The notes under the pieces were generated by a model, which worked only from the letters and a program-made list of their open reading frames with translations, did no database searches and had not been told where the DNA came from. Both the position numbers and the translations under genes were made by a program. Below, piece after piece: positions 47,357-58,061 of a DNA stretch of 64,000 bases. Numbering within the stretch: the first letter of the stretch is position 1; the number at the start of each line of letters is the position of its first letter. The DNA comes from Pseudoduganella aquatica. GTDB taxonomy: Bacteria > Pseudomonadota > Gammaproteobacteria > Burkholderiales > Burkholderiaceae_D. The stretch lies in contig NZ_WWCU01000007.1 of NCBI RefSeq assembly GCF_009857595.1, positions 62,001 through 126,000 on the forward strand, written 5' to 3'.

Positions 47357-48958
47357 ATGCAATTGTCCAACTACAAAACCTCAACCAAGCTGGTGCTGGC
47401 ATTCATCGCGGTGGCGACGATAGGCGCGCTGCTGGGCGCCTACGCCATCTACAACATGAAGCGCATCAACGACGCCGACACCCGCCTGTACCAGCAGGAA
47501 TTGATGGGCCTTTCCTACTTCAAGGAAGCCAATGTGGAGCGCCTGAAGGCCGTGGTCGGCCTGCGCGACGCCATCCTCGCCACGTCCCAGGCCGAGCGCG
47601 ACAGCGCCAACGCCCGCATCGCCGACGGCCGGGCCAAGAGCCAGGCCTTCATCGCGCAGGCCAGCAGCTTGTTTACGACAGAGGAAGGCCGGCGCCAGGT
47701 GGCGCAGCTGCAGGACGTCATCAAGACCGACCAGGCCGCCGCCGACGGCCTGATCGCCCGCATCAAGGCCAGCGACATGCACGCCGACAGCGAACTGCAG
47801 CAATACATGCGCGCCAACGTGGTCCAGCCCAGCGTGCAGCTGGGCGTGGCCATGACCAAGCTGTCCCAGCTCAAGGAAAGCGAAGCCAAGGCCGTGGCCG
47901 AAGCCAATACGGACCTGTACGCCAGCAGCCGCAACGTGACCATCGTTCTGGTGCTGGCCGGGCTGGCGGTGGGCGTGTTCCTCGGCTTCGCCGTCAGCCG
48001 CCACGTGACCAATCCGCTGGCGGTGGCGGTCGGCAGCGCGCACCGCATGAGCGAGGGCGACATGACCGTGGCCATGCAGGTGGAAGGCAAGGACGAGACG
48101 GCGCAGCTGCTGCAGGCGCTGGAAAACATGCGCGCCAGCCTGCAAGGCATCGTCGCCACGGTGCGCGAGGATGCGGACGGCGTGGCCACCGCCAGCAGCG
48201 AGATCGCCCAGGGCAACCTGGACCTGAGCGCGCGCACCGAAAGCCAGGCCAGCGTGCTGGAAGAGACGGCGGCGTCGATGGAGGAAATCAGCTCTGCGGT
48301 GAAGCAGAACGCCGACAGCGCGCGGCACGCCAACCAGCTGGCGTCCAACGCGGCCACGGTGGCCGTGCGCGGCGGCGAAGTGGTGGCGCAGGTGGTGTCC
48401 ACCATGCAGGGCATTAACGACGCCTCGCGCAAGATCGAAGACATTACCGGCGTGATCGACGGCATCGCCTTCCAGACCAACATCCTGGCCCTGAACGCGG
48501 CCGTGGAAGCGGCGCGCGCGGGCGAGCAGGGCAGGGGCTTTGCGGTGGTGGCGTCCGAGGTGCGCAACCTCGCGCAGCGCTCGGCGGCGGCGGCCAAGGA
48601 AATCAAGGCGCTGATCAGCGATTCAGTGGAGCGTGTGGACCTGGGCGCCAAGCTGGTGGACCAGGCCGGCGCCACCATGACGGAAGTGGTGGCCAGCGTG
48701 CAGCGCGTGAGCTCCATCATCGGCGAGATTGCGCTCGCCAGCAGCGAGCAGACCACCGGCGTGGAGCAAGTGAACCAGGCGATTATCGAAATGGACCACG
48801 TAACGCAGCAGAACGCCGCGCTGGTGGAGCAGGCGGCGGCCGCCGCCAAGGCCATGCAAGACCAGGCGGCCAGCCTGGCGCAAGCGGTCAGCGTGTTCAA
48901 GATCGAAGCCGGCGCCGTGCGCCGGCATGCCCCGGGCCGCGCCCTCGCGCTCAGGTAA
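47357..48958 (+). CDS. Methyl-accepting chemotaxis protein
   Basis: This is a 533-residue chemoreceptor. TM1 (about 12-31, [20 protein letters not shown]) is followed by a four-helix-bundle periplasmic sensor domain (residues 35-190). TM2 is near 196-215, HAMP runs about 216-268, and the signalling domain has the highly conserved hairpin tip [20 protein letters not shown] and [16 protein letters not shown]. Methylation-type helices flank the tip. No CheR-tethering pentapeptide is seen at the C-terminus. Four-helix-bundle receptors bind small ligands such as amino or organic acids; this one's ligand is unknown. It is a monocistronic gene in a large divergent gap; no che genes are nearby, so it feeds a chemotaxis pathway encoded elsewhere. 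Confidence 0.93.
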   Translation: MQLSNYKTSTKLVLAFIAVATIGALLGAYAIYNMKRINDADTRLYQQELMGLSYFKEANVERLKAVVGLRDAILATSQAERDSANARIADGRAKSQAFIAQASSLFTTEEGRRQVAQLQDVIKTDQAAADGLIARIKASDMHADSELQQYMRANVVQPSVQLGVAMTKLSQLKESEAKAVAEANTDLYASSRNVTIVLVLAGLAVGVFLGFAVSRHVTNPLAVAVGSAHRMSEGDMTVAMQVEGKDETAQLLQALENMRASLQGIVATVREDADGVATASSEIAQGNLDLSARTESQASVLEETAASMEEISSAVKQNADSARHANQLASNAATVAVRGGEVVAQVVSTMQGINDASRKIEDITGVIDGIAFQTNILALNAAVEAARAGEQGRGFAVVASEVRNLAQRSAAAAKEIKALISDSVERVDLGAKLVDQAGATMTEVVASVQRVSSIIGEIALASSEQTTGVEQVNQAIIEMDHVTQQNAALVEQAAAAAKAMQDQAASLAQAVSVFKIEAGAVRRHAPGRALALR

Positions 48959-48981
48959 CTTGCGCCGCCGTCGGGTGGTCA

Positions 48982-49000
48982 GGGCGGGTTACAACCCGCC

Positions 49001-49005
<5 letters not shown>
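48982..49005. repeat. REP-like palindrome after the chemoreceptor gene
   Basis: GGGCGGGTT-ACA-AACCCGCCC is a perfect 9-bp inverted repeat with the same CTACG tail as the 45204-45297 elements. It lies between the convergent chemoreceptor and glrR, and the CTA of the tail is the antisense of the glrR TAG stop. Confidence 0.8.
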
Positions 49006-50361
<1,356 letters not shown>

Positions 50362-50362
<1 letters not shown>

Positions 50363-50955
50363 CAGCGGCCTCCCTGGGCGGACGATTGCGGCGGCGGCCG
50401 CACCGGCAGATTGCGCTCGATGGCCTTCAGGCCTTCCAGCATGTCGTTCAGCTGTTCGGTCTTGCGCTGGTTTTCCTTGAGCTGCGTGCTCAGTTTCTCG
50501 TTGTGCTCGGACAGCCTGCGCGCCTCCGCGCAATGGCTGGACAGCAACTGCGCCAGCGGCTTGAGCGACTGCGCAGCCGGCTCGCCGGAGGTGGCCACGC
50601 TGTCGAACTGCGCCTGCGCGCGCGCCAGGTCGCCGCTGCCGCGCGTGAGCATCAATATCATGCCGATCTGCAGCGACAGCTTGGGCGTGGCCTGCTGCAG
50701 GCTCAAGCCGCTCAGTTCTTTCAGCAGCTCGCCTTGCGCCATGCGGCGCAGGCTTTGATGGTAGGCCAGCAGCGGCGCGGCCTCGTCCTGCGGCGACACA
50801 TGCGTGATCGGCGTTTGCGCCAGCGGTGCAACGGCAGGCGGCGGCAGCGCGACCTGTGGCGGCGGGGCCTGGGTGACGCACGCGGCCAGCACCAGCGGCA
50901 GCGCGGTAATCAGCACCGCAGTGAGTGGCGGAGGAATAGGCAATTTAATGGTCAT
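50362..50955 (-). CDS. qseG: QseG-like lipoprotein
   Basis: This is a 197-residue lipoprotein. The signal peptide ends with the lipobox LVLAAC. Residues 30-60 are Pro-rich (TQAPPPQVALPPPAVAP), and a helical C-terminal coiled coil carries STQLKENQRKTEQLNDMLEG. Its place between glrK and glrR identifies it as the QseG (YfhG) homologue, which in enterobacteria interacts with and activates the kinase from the outer membrane. The ATG at 50955 is taken because the signal peptide begins there; the ORF upstream is the overlapping glrK. Overlaps of 11 bp with glrK and 3 bp with glrR show tight translational coupling. Confidence 0.8.
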
Positions 50956-52366
50956 AAGGAAGTTCAATCCGAAAATGGGCTCCCGCCTGGGAGGGAAGCA
51001 GTTGAAGAGCGCCGCCGTGCGCCTGCACGTACTCGCGCACGATGGACAGGCCGATACCGTTGCCACGCCGCGCACCGGGCGGCTGGCGCTCGCCCTGGTA
51101 GAACGGCTCGAACACGCGTTCCGCGTCCTCCGGCGCCACCCCCGGCCCCTGGTCTATGCAGTCGATGCGCAGCATGTCCTGGTGCTCGTCCAGTGCAAAG
51201 CGCACCACGCCGCCTGGCGGGCTGAAACGCAGCGCGTTTGACAGCAGATTGCCCAGTGCGGCGGCTATCTTGTCGCGGTCCAGCGGCAGCGTGCGCGGCG
51301 CGCCCTCCACCAGCGCCTGCAAGCCGCGCGCCTGCATCTGCAGTTGCTGGTTGGCGACCACCTCGTGTACCAGCGCCGCCGGATCGCAGGGCGTGCGCAG
51401 CAGGTGCTGGGCCTCGAAATTGGCGGCGTTGTAGCGCAGCAGGTCTTCAATCTGGTTCTGCAGCGAGGCCGTGTTGTGGCGCAGGATGGCGGCGATCTCG
51501 CGCTGTTGCGGCGTGAGCGCGCCCAGCACCTGGTCCTCCAGCAGCGCCACGCCCTCCACCAGCGCGGCCAATGGCGTCTTCAGCTCATGCGAGATATGGC
51601 GCAGGAAGCGCGACTTGTCGGCCTCCAGGTCGGACAAGCGCTGGCGCAGCCAATTCAACTGCTGACCCAGCCGCCGCAAATCGTTTGGCCCCTCGACTGC
51701 GATGGCGTCGCCGTAGCGGTTCTCGCCCAGCCTGTGGATGGCCTGCTCGATCTGTTTCAGCGGGCGCGACACCCAGGCCCCGAAGCCCACCGCCAACAGC
51801 GCCGCCAAGGCGATGGCGGCGGCCACCTGGCCGGTCAGGACGCCGCGCCGCTGGTCAAGTTCGTCAAGCAGCAACTGGTTGCGGCGCTCCACCTCGCGCT
51901 TCACCTCATCCTCCAGGCGCTGGCTGATGGCAGGCAGGCCGCTGAGCGCCTGGTTCAGTGCCTGCACCCGGCTGGCGCGGCGGGCGCGCGGCGTCTGCAG
52001 CACGGTCCACGCAGCGTCGCTGCGCTGCGCCCAGTCGGCGAAAGTGTGCGGCGGCGCGCCGGGCAGACCGGCCGACACTGCCGCCAAGGCTGTTTGCGCG
52101 TCGCGCCAGGCCTCGGCATAGCGCTGGCGGAAGGCCGGATCGTCCAGCACCAGATACTGGCGCGCGCTGCGCTCCATGGCCACGCTGCGTTCGGCCAGGC
52201 GCTGTGCATTCTCGGTCAGGGCGACGGCATGCTGGCCGGCCTCGCGGCTATGGGCGGCGAGGCGGTCCAGGATCAGCAGGGCATGCACCGACGTCGCGCT
52301 CAGCAGCACGGCGACCAGCAGAAACACGCCCAGCAGCAGATGGCGGAAAGACAGCTTGGGAAACAT
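50945..52366 (-). CDS. glrK: Sensor histidine kinase GlrK (QseE)
   Basis: This is a 473-residue membrane sensor kinase. TM1 (about 9-29, LLLGVFLLVAVLLSATSVHA) and TM2 (about 178-195, AAAIALAALLAVGFGAWV) flank a helical periplasmic domain. HAMP follows, then HisKA with His260 in RHISHELKTPLAAL, and an HATPase domain with NLLSNALRFSPPGG, DQGPGVAPEDAERVF and GNGIGLSIVREYVQAHGG. The kinase should phosphorylate GlrR at Asp54 in response to envelope stress. The gene heads the glrK-qseG-glrR operon, which lies directly downstream of the tctD/tctE pair on the same strand, with an inverted repeat element in between. Confidence 0.88.
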   Translation of the reverse strand: MFPKLSFRHLLLGVFLLVAVLLSATSVHALLILDRLAAHSREAGQHAVALTENAQRLAERSVAMERSARQYLVLDDPAFRQRYAEAWRDAQTALAAVSAGLPGAPPHTFADWAQRSDAAWTVLQTPRARRASRVQALNQALSGLPAISQRLEDEVKREVERRNQLLLDELDQRRGVLTGQVAAAIALAALLAVGFGAWVSRPLKQIEQAIHRLGENRYGDAIAVEGPNDLRRLGQQLNWLRQRLSDLEADKSRFLRHISHELKTPLAALVEGVALLEDQVLGALTPQQREIAAILRHNTASLQNQIEDLLRYNAANFEAQHLLRTPCDPAALVHEVVANQQLQMQARGLQALVEGAPRTLPLDRDKIAAALGNLLSNALRFSPPGGVVRFALDEHQDMLRIDCIDQGPGVAPEDAERVFEPFYQGERQPPGARRGNGIGLSIVREYVQAHGGALQLLPSQAGAHFRIELPYDH

Positions 52367-52447
52367 AGGAAACGGAGGCCGGACGGCTCAGCAGCGTATC
52401 CACTGCATCATAGGGGAAAAGCCCGAAACTCCGCGTCCGATTGGTAT

Positions 52448-52518
52448 AGCGAGCTGAGCCGCATTCCCTCCAATTTGGGGTCTGACCCCGGATTGGGGTA
52501 AATGCGGCTCAGCTCGCT
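52448..52518. repeat. REPIN-like inverted repeat between tctE and glrK
   Basis: Perfect 18-bp arms AGCGAGCTGAGCCGCATT and AATGCGGCTCAGCTCGCT flank a 35-bp centre that holds GGGGTCTGACCCC. The element lies between the tctE stop and the glrK start, both on the minus strand. Such paired GGGGTCTGACCCC blocks look like small non-autonomous repeats; it could also end the tctE transcript. Confidence 0.75.
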
Positions 52519-52531
52519 TGTAGGAAGGGGA

Positions 52532-53971
52532 CTAGGGAGGGAAGCTTATGCTGACTTTCAGGCCTTGGCCGTGGGCGCCGTCGGCGAGGGCGATGGTGGC
52601 GCCGTGCAATGCGGCAATGTCGCGCACGATGGCCAGGCCCAGGCCGGCGCCGCCGGGGTTGCGCTGCATGGAGGCGGCGGCGCGGTAGAAGGGGGAGAAC
52701 ACGCGCTCGCGCTCGCTTTCCGGGATGCCGGGGCCGCTGTCTTCCACTTCCAGCACGCGGCCCGGGCCGATCCGCAGCGTGACGCCGCCGCCGTCCGGCG
52801 TGTAGCGCAGCGCGTTGTCGACCAGGTTGGCCACCATTTCGTGCAGCAGCAGCGCCTGGCCGGGCACCACCAGTTCCTGCTCCGCTTCCAGCGCCAGGTC
52901 GATATTGCGGCTCACCGCCGGCACCGCCTGCTCCAGCGCCACCTGCCGCACCAGCGCGCGCAGCTCCACCGGCACCGGCTCCACGCCGCCGCTGTGCTCG
53001 ATGCGCGCCAGCATCAGCAGGCGGTTGGCCAGGTGGACCGCCGAGTCGGTGGTGGCGGCGATGCCTTGCACCATGGCGCGCAGCGCCGCCGCGTCGCAGG
53101 GCGCGCGGTCCGCTTCGCGCAGCGCCAGTTCGGACTGCGTCTTGAGCACCGTGAGCGGCGTGCGCAGCTGGTGCGAGGCGTCGGCGATGAAGCGGCGCTG
53201 GCTGGCGATCAGGTCCTGGATGCGGGACATGGAGCCGTTCATCGCCTCCACCAGCGGCCGCACTTCCTTGTGCACCAGCGCGGGATCGACGTCGGACAGG
53301 TCGGACACGCTGCGCGTTTCCACTTCCACTTTCAGGCGCATCAGCGGCTTGAGCACCAGCCGCACCGCGAACCACACCAGCAGGCCGGTGGCCAGGACCA
53401 GGCCGGCCTGCCACAGCAGCGTGTCGAGCAGGATCTGGTTGGACAGGCCGCGCCGCGCGTCCAGCGTTTCGGCCACCTGGATCAGCGCGATGCCGCGCAT
53501 GCTGTCGTCGTACACCGGCTGCAGCAGCGCGGCAATGCGCACCGGCTGGCCGTTGTATTTGGCGTGGTAGAAGCGCACCAGCGCGGGATAGGCTTCCGAG
53601 CGCGGCACATTGGCCGGCACCGGTGGCAGGTCGCCAAAGCCGGACACGGTCTCGCCATTGATGCCGCTGACCTTGTAGAAGATGCGGCCCAGCGTGTCGG
53701 TCTCGAAGCTGTCCAGCGCCACGTAGGGCACGTCGGCCACCACCTTGCCGTCCTGTACCGAGACGCGCTCGGCCAGCGCGCGGGTGGAGGCCAGCAGCGA
53801 GCGGTCGTAGGCCATGTCGGCCGCGTCCAGCGCGTTGCGGTAGACCGAGACGGCGTCCAGCGCCATCAGGCAGATCAGCGGCACCAGCAGCCAGCGCAGC
53901 AGCTGGCCGCGCAAGCTGCCCAGCGGGGCGTTGTACCTCGCGGGCTGCTGCGGTGGCGGCGCGCGCTCCAT
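52532..53971 (-). CDS. Sensor histidine kinase, TctE family
   Basis: This is a 479-residue inner-membrane kinase of the TctE/QseC-like group. An N-terminal TM (about 27-47) precedes a 2CSK-N periplasmic sensor domain (YKVSGINGETVSGFGDLP, PVRIAALLQPVYDD). TM2 lies near 178-196 (QAGLVLATGLLVWFAVRLVL). HAMP follows, then HisKA with His267 in ADASHQLRTPLTVL, and HATPase with NLVDNALRYTPDGG, DSGPGIPESERERVF and GAGLGLAIVRDIAALHG. The ATG at 53971 shares one base with the tctD stop (TAATG). The frame extends further upstream inside tctD only as a shadow. With the TctD-like regulator it probably controls the divergent transport operon. Confidence 0.88.
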   Translation of the reverse strand: MERAPPPQQPARYNAPLGSLRGQLLRWLLVPLICLMALDAVSVYRNALDAADMAYDRSLLASTRALAERVSVQDGKVVADVPYVALDSFETDTLGRIFYKVSGINGETVSGFGDLPPVPANVPRSEAYPALVRFYHAKYNGQPVRIAALLQPVYDDSMRGIALIQVAETLDARRGLSNQILLDTLLWQAGLVLATGLLVWFAVRLVLKPLMRLKVEVETRSVSDLSDVDPALVHKEVRPLVEAMNGSMSRIQDLIASQRRFIADASHQLRTPLTVLKTQSELALREADRAPCDAAALRAMVQGIAATTDSAVHLANRLLMLARIEHSGGVEPVPVELRALVRQVALEQAVPAVSRNIDLALEAEQELVVPGQALLLHEMVANLVDNALRYTPDGGGVTLRIGPGRVLEVEDSGPGIPESERERVFSPFYRAAASMQRNPGGAGLGLAIVRDIAALHGATIALADGAHGQGLKVSISFPP

Positions 53972-54666
53972 TACTCGGCCGGCTCGCGCGGCTGCAGCAG
54001 GTAGCCGATGCCGCGCAGGGTGGTGATGGCGGCGCCGCCGGGCTGGCCGCTCTCGAGCTTTTTGCGCACGCGGTGGATGTACAGGTCGATCGCGTCCAGG
54101 TTGGCGTCGTCCGCCAGCGCGAACACTTCGTCGAACAGCTTTTCCTTCGACACGGCGCGGCCGCTGCGGCTGATCAGCGCTTCCAGCACCGCGTGCTCGC
54201 GCGGCGTGAGCGCCAGCGCCGCGCCGTGGTAGCTGAACATGCGGGTGATGGTGTCGAAGCTGAGCGCGCCGCAGCTGTGCACCAGCGCCTCGTTGCCCAC
54301 GCTGCGGCGCAGCAGCGCCTTGACGCGCGCTTCCAGCTCGGCCAGCTCGAAAGGCTTGGCCAGGTAGTCGTCCGCGCCCAGGTTCAGGCCCTGCACGCGT
54401 TCCTCCAGGCCGCCGCGCGCGGTCAGGATCAGCACCGGCGTCTTGCCGCGCGGGCCGCCGCGCGCGCGCAGGCGCTTGAGCACCTCCAGCCCGTCCATGC
54501 GCGGCAGGGTAAGATCGAGTATCACCAGCGCATAGTCCTGCGTGTGCAGCAGGGCGTCGGCGTCGGCGCCGTTGTCGGCGCACTCCACCGTCAGGTGGGC
54601 GTCGCGCAGGGCCTTGGCCAGCCAGTGCTGCAGTTCGGTATGGTCTTCTACGAGGAGGATGCGCAT
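53971..54666 (-). CDS. OmpR-family response regulator, TctD-like
   Basis: This is a 231-residue regulator. The receiver has Asp8 in LVEDHTEL, the phospho-acceptor Asp51 in VILDLTLPRMDG, Thr in LILTARGG, and Lys in YLAKPFELAE. The C-terminal winged helix has LTPREHAVLEALISRSGRAV, the recognition helix SKEKLFDEVFALADDANLDAIDLYIHRVRKKL, and the wing TTLRGIGYLLQP. The ATG at 54666 is the first codon before the receiver strand; the longer ORF to 54723 adds a non-homologous stretch. It is divergent from the porin gene, and the 190-bp gap should hold its binding sites. In known TctD/TctE systems the pair activates tricarboxylate uptake, which fits the TctC-type gene here. Confidence 0.9.
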   Translation of the reverse strand: MRILLVEDHTELQHWLAKALRDAHLTVECADNGADADALLHTQDYALVILDLTLPRMDGLEVLKRLRARGGPRGKTPVLILTARGGLEERVQGLNLGADDYLAKPFELAELEARVKALLRRSVGNEALVHSCGALSFDTITRMFSYHGAALALTPREHAVLEALISRSGRAVSKEKLFDEVFALADDANLDAIDLYIHRVRKKLESGQPGGAAITTLRGIGYLLQPREPAE

Positions 54667-54802
54667 GGTTTTCGTGTTGCCGGGTGTATGCTCAGGCCTG
54701 CATCTTCCTCGCCGCGCCGCCAAAAGTAAATTCTTTGTGGTGACGTGGCGACAATATTGGCAGTGAAAGAGAATTGAAAGGAAGTGAAACCTATAGTGGA
54801 GC

Positions 54803-54821
54803 CCTGATTTCAGTGATCAGG
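54803..54821. promoter_or_regulatory. Inverted repeat in the porin leader
   Basis: CCTGAT and ATCAGG flank a 7-bp spacer 35 bp upstream of the porin ATG, in the divergent tctD-porin gap. The same gap has GTGAAA direct repeats near 54763 and 54784 and a porin ribosome-binding site AGGAG at 54843. It may be a TctD operator or an mRNA hairpin. Confidence 0.4.
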
Positions 54822-54856
54822 CATATCACCAACAATTATATCTATAGGAGACACCC

Positions 54857-55927
54857 ATGAAGAAGTCCACTTTGGCGCTGGCCGTTGCCGCTGCCGCCGT
54901 TAGCGCCCTGGGCGGCGCGGCGCACGCGCAGTCGAATGTGCAAGTCTATGGCTTGATCGACGCCGGCGTTGAAAACGCTTCGAATGCCACGCCTGCGGGT
55001 GGCTCCAAGACCAGCGTGATTTCCGGCGGCATGAACACCTCGCGCTGGGGCCTGCGCGGCACCGAAGACCTGGGCGGCGGCCTGAAAGCCGTGTTCAACC
55101 TGGAAGGCGGCATCCTGCTCGACAGCGGCGCGCAGGACGGCCCGCTGTTCAAGCGCCAGGCCAACGTCGGCCTGGAAGGCAGCTTCGGCCGCGTGGTCAT
55201 CGGCCGCTCCTTCACCACCGTGTACGACACCGTCATCTCCTACGATCCGATGGGCTTTGCGCCTTACTACTCGTGGGCCACCAGCGGCCCGGCCACCGGC
55301 CCGAGCAAATACGGCTTCACCACCGCCTTCGACAACCTGATCAAGTACACCGGCAGCACCGGCGACTTCAAATACGGCGCCACCTACGGCATGGGCGAGC
55401 AGACCACCGGCCAGTCCGACAGCCGCAAAATGGCGGGCAACGTGGCCTACGCCGCCAATGGCCTGGGCCTGATGGCGACCTGGGAGCGCATCAACGGCAA
55501 CACCGTGGCTGTCACCGGCCGCCGCGACGAGAACACCGTCTACCACTTGGGCGCAAGCTACGAGACCGGCCCGTTCAAGTTCTACGGCGTGATGCGCGAC
55601 TACAAGCTGGTGGCCGGCAAAGCCGCTACGGCGGACGTGAAGGCGACCACCTGGTGGGCCGGCGTGGCGTACAAGGCCATTCCGAACACCACCATCACCG
55701 GCGCCGTGTACCGCGTGAACGTGAAGAATGTGGCCAGCGGCAAGGACGCCGATCCTGTGATGTACGTGGCGCGCTACCGCTACGCGCTGTCCAAGCGCAC
55801 CGACGTGTACGTGGCTGCCGCCTACGCCAAGGCCAAGCACGGCCAGCTGACCGGCCTGTCGCGCGACGACGCTGGCTTCGACACGAACCAGCGCGGCGTG
55901 GTCACCGGCATCCAGCACCGCTTCTAA
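54857..55927 (+). CDS. Gram-negative porin (general diffusion type)
   Basis: This is a 356-residue outer-membrane porin of the betaproteobacterial OmpC-like family. The signal peptide (about 1-24, ending AHAQ) is followed by SNVQVYGLIDAGVENAS, the conserved first strand, then SRWGLRGTEDLGGGLKAVF and VIGRSFTTVYDT of the loop-3 region. The protein ends GIQHRF, with the C-terminal Phe assembly signal. It heads a transport operon: the TctC-type gene follows after 22 bp. It probably admits the substrate of that importer. AGGAG is 9 bp before the ATG. TctD, encoded divergently, is the likely regulator. Confidence 0.93.
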   Translation: MKKSTLALAVAAAAVSALGGAAHAQSNVQVYGLIDAGVENASNATPAGGSKTSVISGGMNTSRWGLRGTEDLGGGLKAVFNLEGGILLDSGAQDGPLFKRQANVGLEGSFGRVVIGRSFTTVYDTVISYDPMGFAPYYSWATSGPATGPSKYGFTTAFDNLIKYTGSTGDFKYGATYGMGEQTTGQSDSRKMAGNVAYAANGLGLMATWERINGNTVAVTGRRDENTVYHLGASYETGPFKFYGVMRDYKLVAGKAATADVKATTWWAGVAYKAIPNTTITGAVYRVNVKNVASGKDADPVMYVARYRYALSKRTDVYVAAAYAKAKHGQLTGLSRDDAGFDTNQRGVVTGIQHRF

Positions 55928-55949
55928 TCAGCCTAGCGAGCACCGCGCC

Positions 55950-56939
55950 ATGAAAGCCCTGCCAACCTTGCTGTTGCCGCTTGCCTTGCTGGCGGCGGGC
56001 GCGCACGCGGCCAAACCGCCGCAAGGCGTGCCGGCCGGCCGTGTCGAGTGCATCGTGCCGTCCAAGCCGGGCGGCGCGATGGACCTGACCTGCAAGCTGG
56101 CGCAGAAGGGCTTGCAGGCGCTGGCCGGCGAGGCGCAGCGCGATGTGCACATCAGCTACGTGCCCGGCGGCATAGGCGCGGTGGCCTGGCACTCGCTGAT
56201 GTCGCAGCGGCGCGCCGATCCGAACACGCTGGTGGTGTTCTCGGGCGGCTCGCTGCTCAATCTGGCGCAGGGCAAGTTCGGCAAGGCCAAGGCGGACGAT
56301 GTGCGCTGGGTGGCGGCGCTGGGCGCGGACTACGGCATGATCGCCGTGCGTTCCGACTCGGCCTACAAATCGCTGGCGGACCTGGTGTCGGCGCTGAAGA
56401 AGCATCCCGAAAAGGTGCTGATCGGCGTGTCCGGCACCATCGGCAGCCAGGACTGGCTGAAGATCGCGCTGGTGATGCGCGCCGCAGGCGTGGACCCGAA
56501 AGTGCTGCGCTTCGTGGCCCTCGAGGGCGGCGGCGAGGCCTTCACTGCCATGGACGCGGGCTTTGTGCACGTGGTGTCCGGCGACGCGTCGGAAGCCACG
56601 CTGTACGCGGCCAAGGGCAAGACGCGCGTGCTGGCGGTGCTGTCCGAACAGCGCCTGCCCGGCGTGCTCGCTGCCGTGCCCACCGCGCGCGAGCAGGGCG
56701 TGGACGTGGTCTGGCCCATCATCCGCGGCGTGTGGATGGGACCCCATGTGCCCGAGGCGGATTACCGCCAGTGGGTGCAGGTGTTCGAGCGCATGATGGC
56801 CACGCCGCAATTTGCCGAAGCCCGCATGGCTTACGGACTGTATCCCTTTGCACTGACCGGCGACGCGCTCGCCGACTATGTACGCAAGGCCGTGGACAAC
56901 TACGGCAAGCGCGCCAGCGAATTCGGCCTGGTGCGCTAA
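55950..56939 (+). CDS. TctC/Bug-type periplasmic substrate-binding protein
   Basis: This is a 329-residue periplasmic binding protein. The signal peptide (about 1-20, ending AHAA) is followed by a fold typical of TctC proteins: GRVECIVPSKPGGAMDLTCK contains the conserved PxxPGGxxD/T pattern, and VPGGIGAVAWHSLMSQR the second. TctC proteins bind carboxylates such as citrate and normally deliver to TctAB. No tctA or tctB is present here, so this is an orphan receptor, either a partner of another transporter or a sensor for the TctE kinase. Orphan Bug proteins are abundant in betaproteobacteria. The gene follows the porin by 22 bp and precedes the ABC binding protein by 30 bp. Confidence 0.87.
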   Translation: MKALPTLLLPLALLAAGAHAAKPPQGVPAGRVECIVPSKPGGAMDLTCKLAQKGLQALAGEAQRDVHISYVPGGIGAVAWHSLMSQRRADPNTLVVFSGGSLLNLAQGKFGKAKADDVRWVAALGADYGMIAVRSDSAYKSLADLVSALKKHPEKVLIGVSGTIGSQDWLKIALVMRAAGVDPKVLRFVALEGGGEAFTAMDAGFVHVVSGDASEATLYAAKGKTRVLAVLSEQRLPGVLAAVPTAREQGVDVVWPIIRGVWMGPHVPEADYRQWVQVFERMMATPQFAEARMAYGLYPFALTGDALADYVRKAVDNYGKRASEFGLVR

Positions 56940-56969
56940 GCAAGCAAAACACTCTAACCGGAGACTTAT

Positions 56970-58055
56970 ATGTTCAAGAAATCGACCCTGGCCGTCGCGG
57001 CTTCCCTGTTCGCATCCGCAGCATTCGCCCAAGTACCGGCCGGCTATCCCGCCGACTATCAGAAGCTGATCGACGGCGCGAAGAAGGAAGGCAAGCTGGT
57101 TGTCTACGGCGCCACCGACAGCAAGGCGACCCAGCCGCTGATCAAGGAATTCAACGCCATCTACCCCGGCATCACCGTCGAGTACAACGACATGAATTCG
57201 ACCGAGGTGTACAACCGCTTCATCTCCGAAGCGGCCGCCGGCGGCAACACCGCCGACGTGATGTGGTCCTCGGCCATGGACCTGCAGATGCGCCTGGCCT
57301 CGGACGGCCACGCGCTGAAATACAAATCGGTTGAAGCGCCGAAGATCCCCGGCTGGGCGGTGTGGGACGACCAGGCCTACGGCACCACGTTCGAGCCGGC
57401 CGCCATCGTCTACAACAAGCGCCTGGTGGACGCCAAGGAAGTGCCGCAGACGCACGCCGATTTCGCCAAGCTGATCCAGCAGCCCAAGTTCAAGGACAAG
57501 GTCACCACCTACGACATCGAAAAATCCGGCGTGGGCTTCATGTTCATGACCCAGGACGCGAAGGAAAATCCGAAGTTCATCGATCTGGAGAACGCATTCG
57601 GCGTGGCCAAGGTGCGCGTGCAGTCGTCCACCGGCACCATGATGGAGCGCATTTCCTCGGGCGAGAACCTGATCGGCTACAACGTGCTGGGCTCCTACGC
57701 GCTGGTGCGCGCCAAGACCGACCCGTCCATCGGCGTGATGCTGCCGAAGGACTACACGCTGATACTGTCGCGCGTGATGTTCATCAACAAGGCCGCGAAG
57801 AACGTCAACGCCGCCAAGCTGTGGCTGGACTTCATGCTGTCCCATCGCGGCCAGACCGTGATCGCGAACGAATCCAAGCTGTACGCCATCCGCGCCGACG
57901 TGACCGGCGAAACCACTTCGGCCGACCTGATCAAGCAGATCGGCAAGGACAACGTCAAGCCGGTGCCGGTGCACCCCATCATTTTGCAGTTCCTGGGACC
58001 GGCCAAGCGCATGGCCTTCCTGAAGCAGTGGAAAGAGACCGCCGGTAAGAAGTAA
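56970..58055 (+). CDS. ABC transporter periplasmic binding protein, ferric-type family
   Basis: This is a 361-residue binding protein with a signal peptide (about 1-20, ending AFAQ). The mature part has the FbpA/Fe3+-like type II fold: GKLVVYGATDSKATQPLIKEF, YNDMNSTEVYNRFISEAAAG, ADVMWSSAMDLQ, and later SSTGTMMERISSGENLIGYN and YTLILSRVMFINKAAKN. This family takes ferric iron, phosphonates, thiamine or sugar phosphates, so the ligand is open. No conserved ferric-binding Tyr pair can be assigned by eye. A REP-like palindrome separates it from the permease gene, 67 bp downstream, which may hold back expression of the latter relative to this abundant protein. Confidence 0.85.
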   Translation: MFKKSTLAVAASLFASAAFAQVPAGYPADYQKLIDGAKKEGKLVVYGATDSKATQPLIKEFNAIYPGITVEYNDMNSTEVYNRFISEAAAGGNTADVMWSSAMDLQMRLASDGHALKYKSVEAPKIPGWAVWDDQAYGTTFEPAAIVYNKRLVDAKEVPQTHADFAKLIQQPKFKDKVTTYDIEKSGVGFMFMTQDAKENPKFIDLENAFGVAKVRVQSSTGTMMERISSGENLIGYNVLGSYALVRAKTDPSIGVMLPKDYTLILSRVMFINKAAKNVNAAKLWLDFMLSHRGQTVIANESKLYAIRADVTGETTSADLIKQIGKDNVKPVPVHPIILQFLGPAKRMAFLKQWKETAGKK

Positions 58056-58061
58056 GCAGGA

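Noticed and set aside
53972..54583. N-terminal extension of the TctE kinase frame
   Set aside because: It overlaps the tctD coding region in another frame; the ATG at 53971 shares a base with the tctD stop and precedes the first membrane helix.
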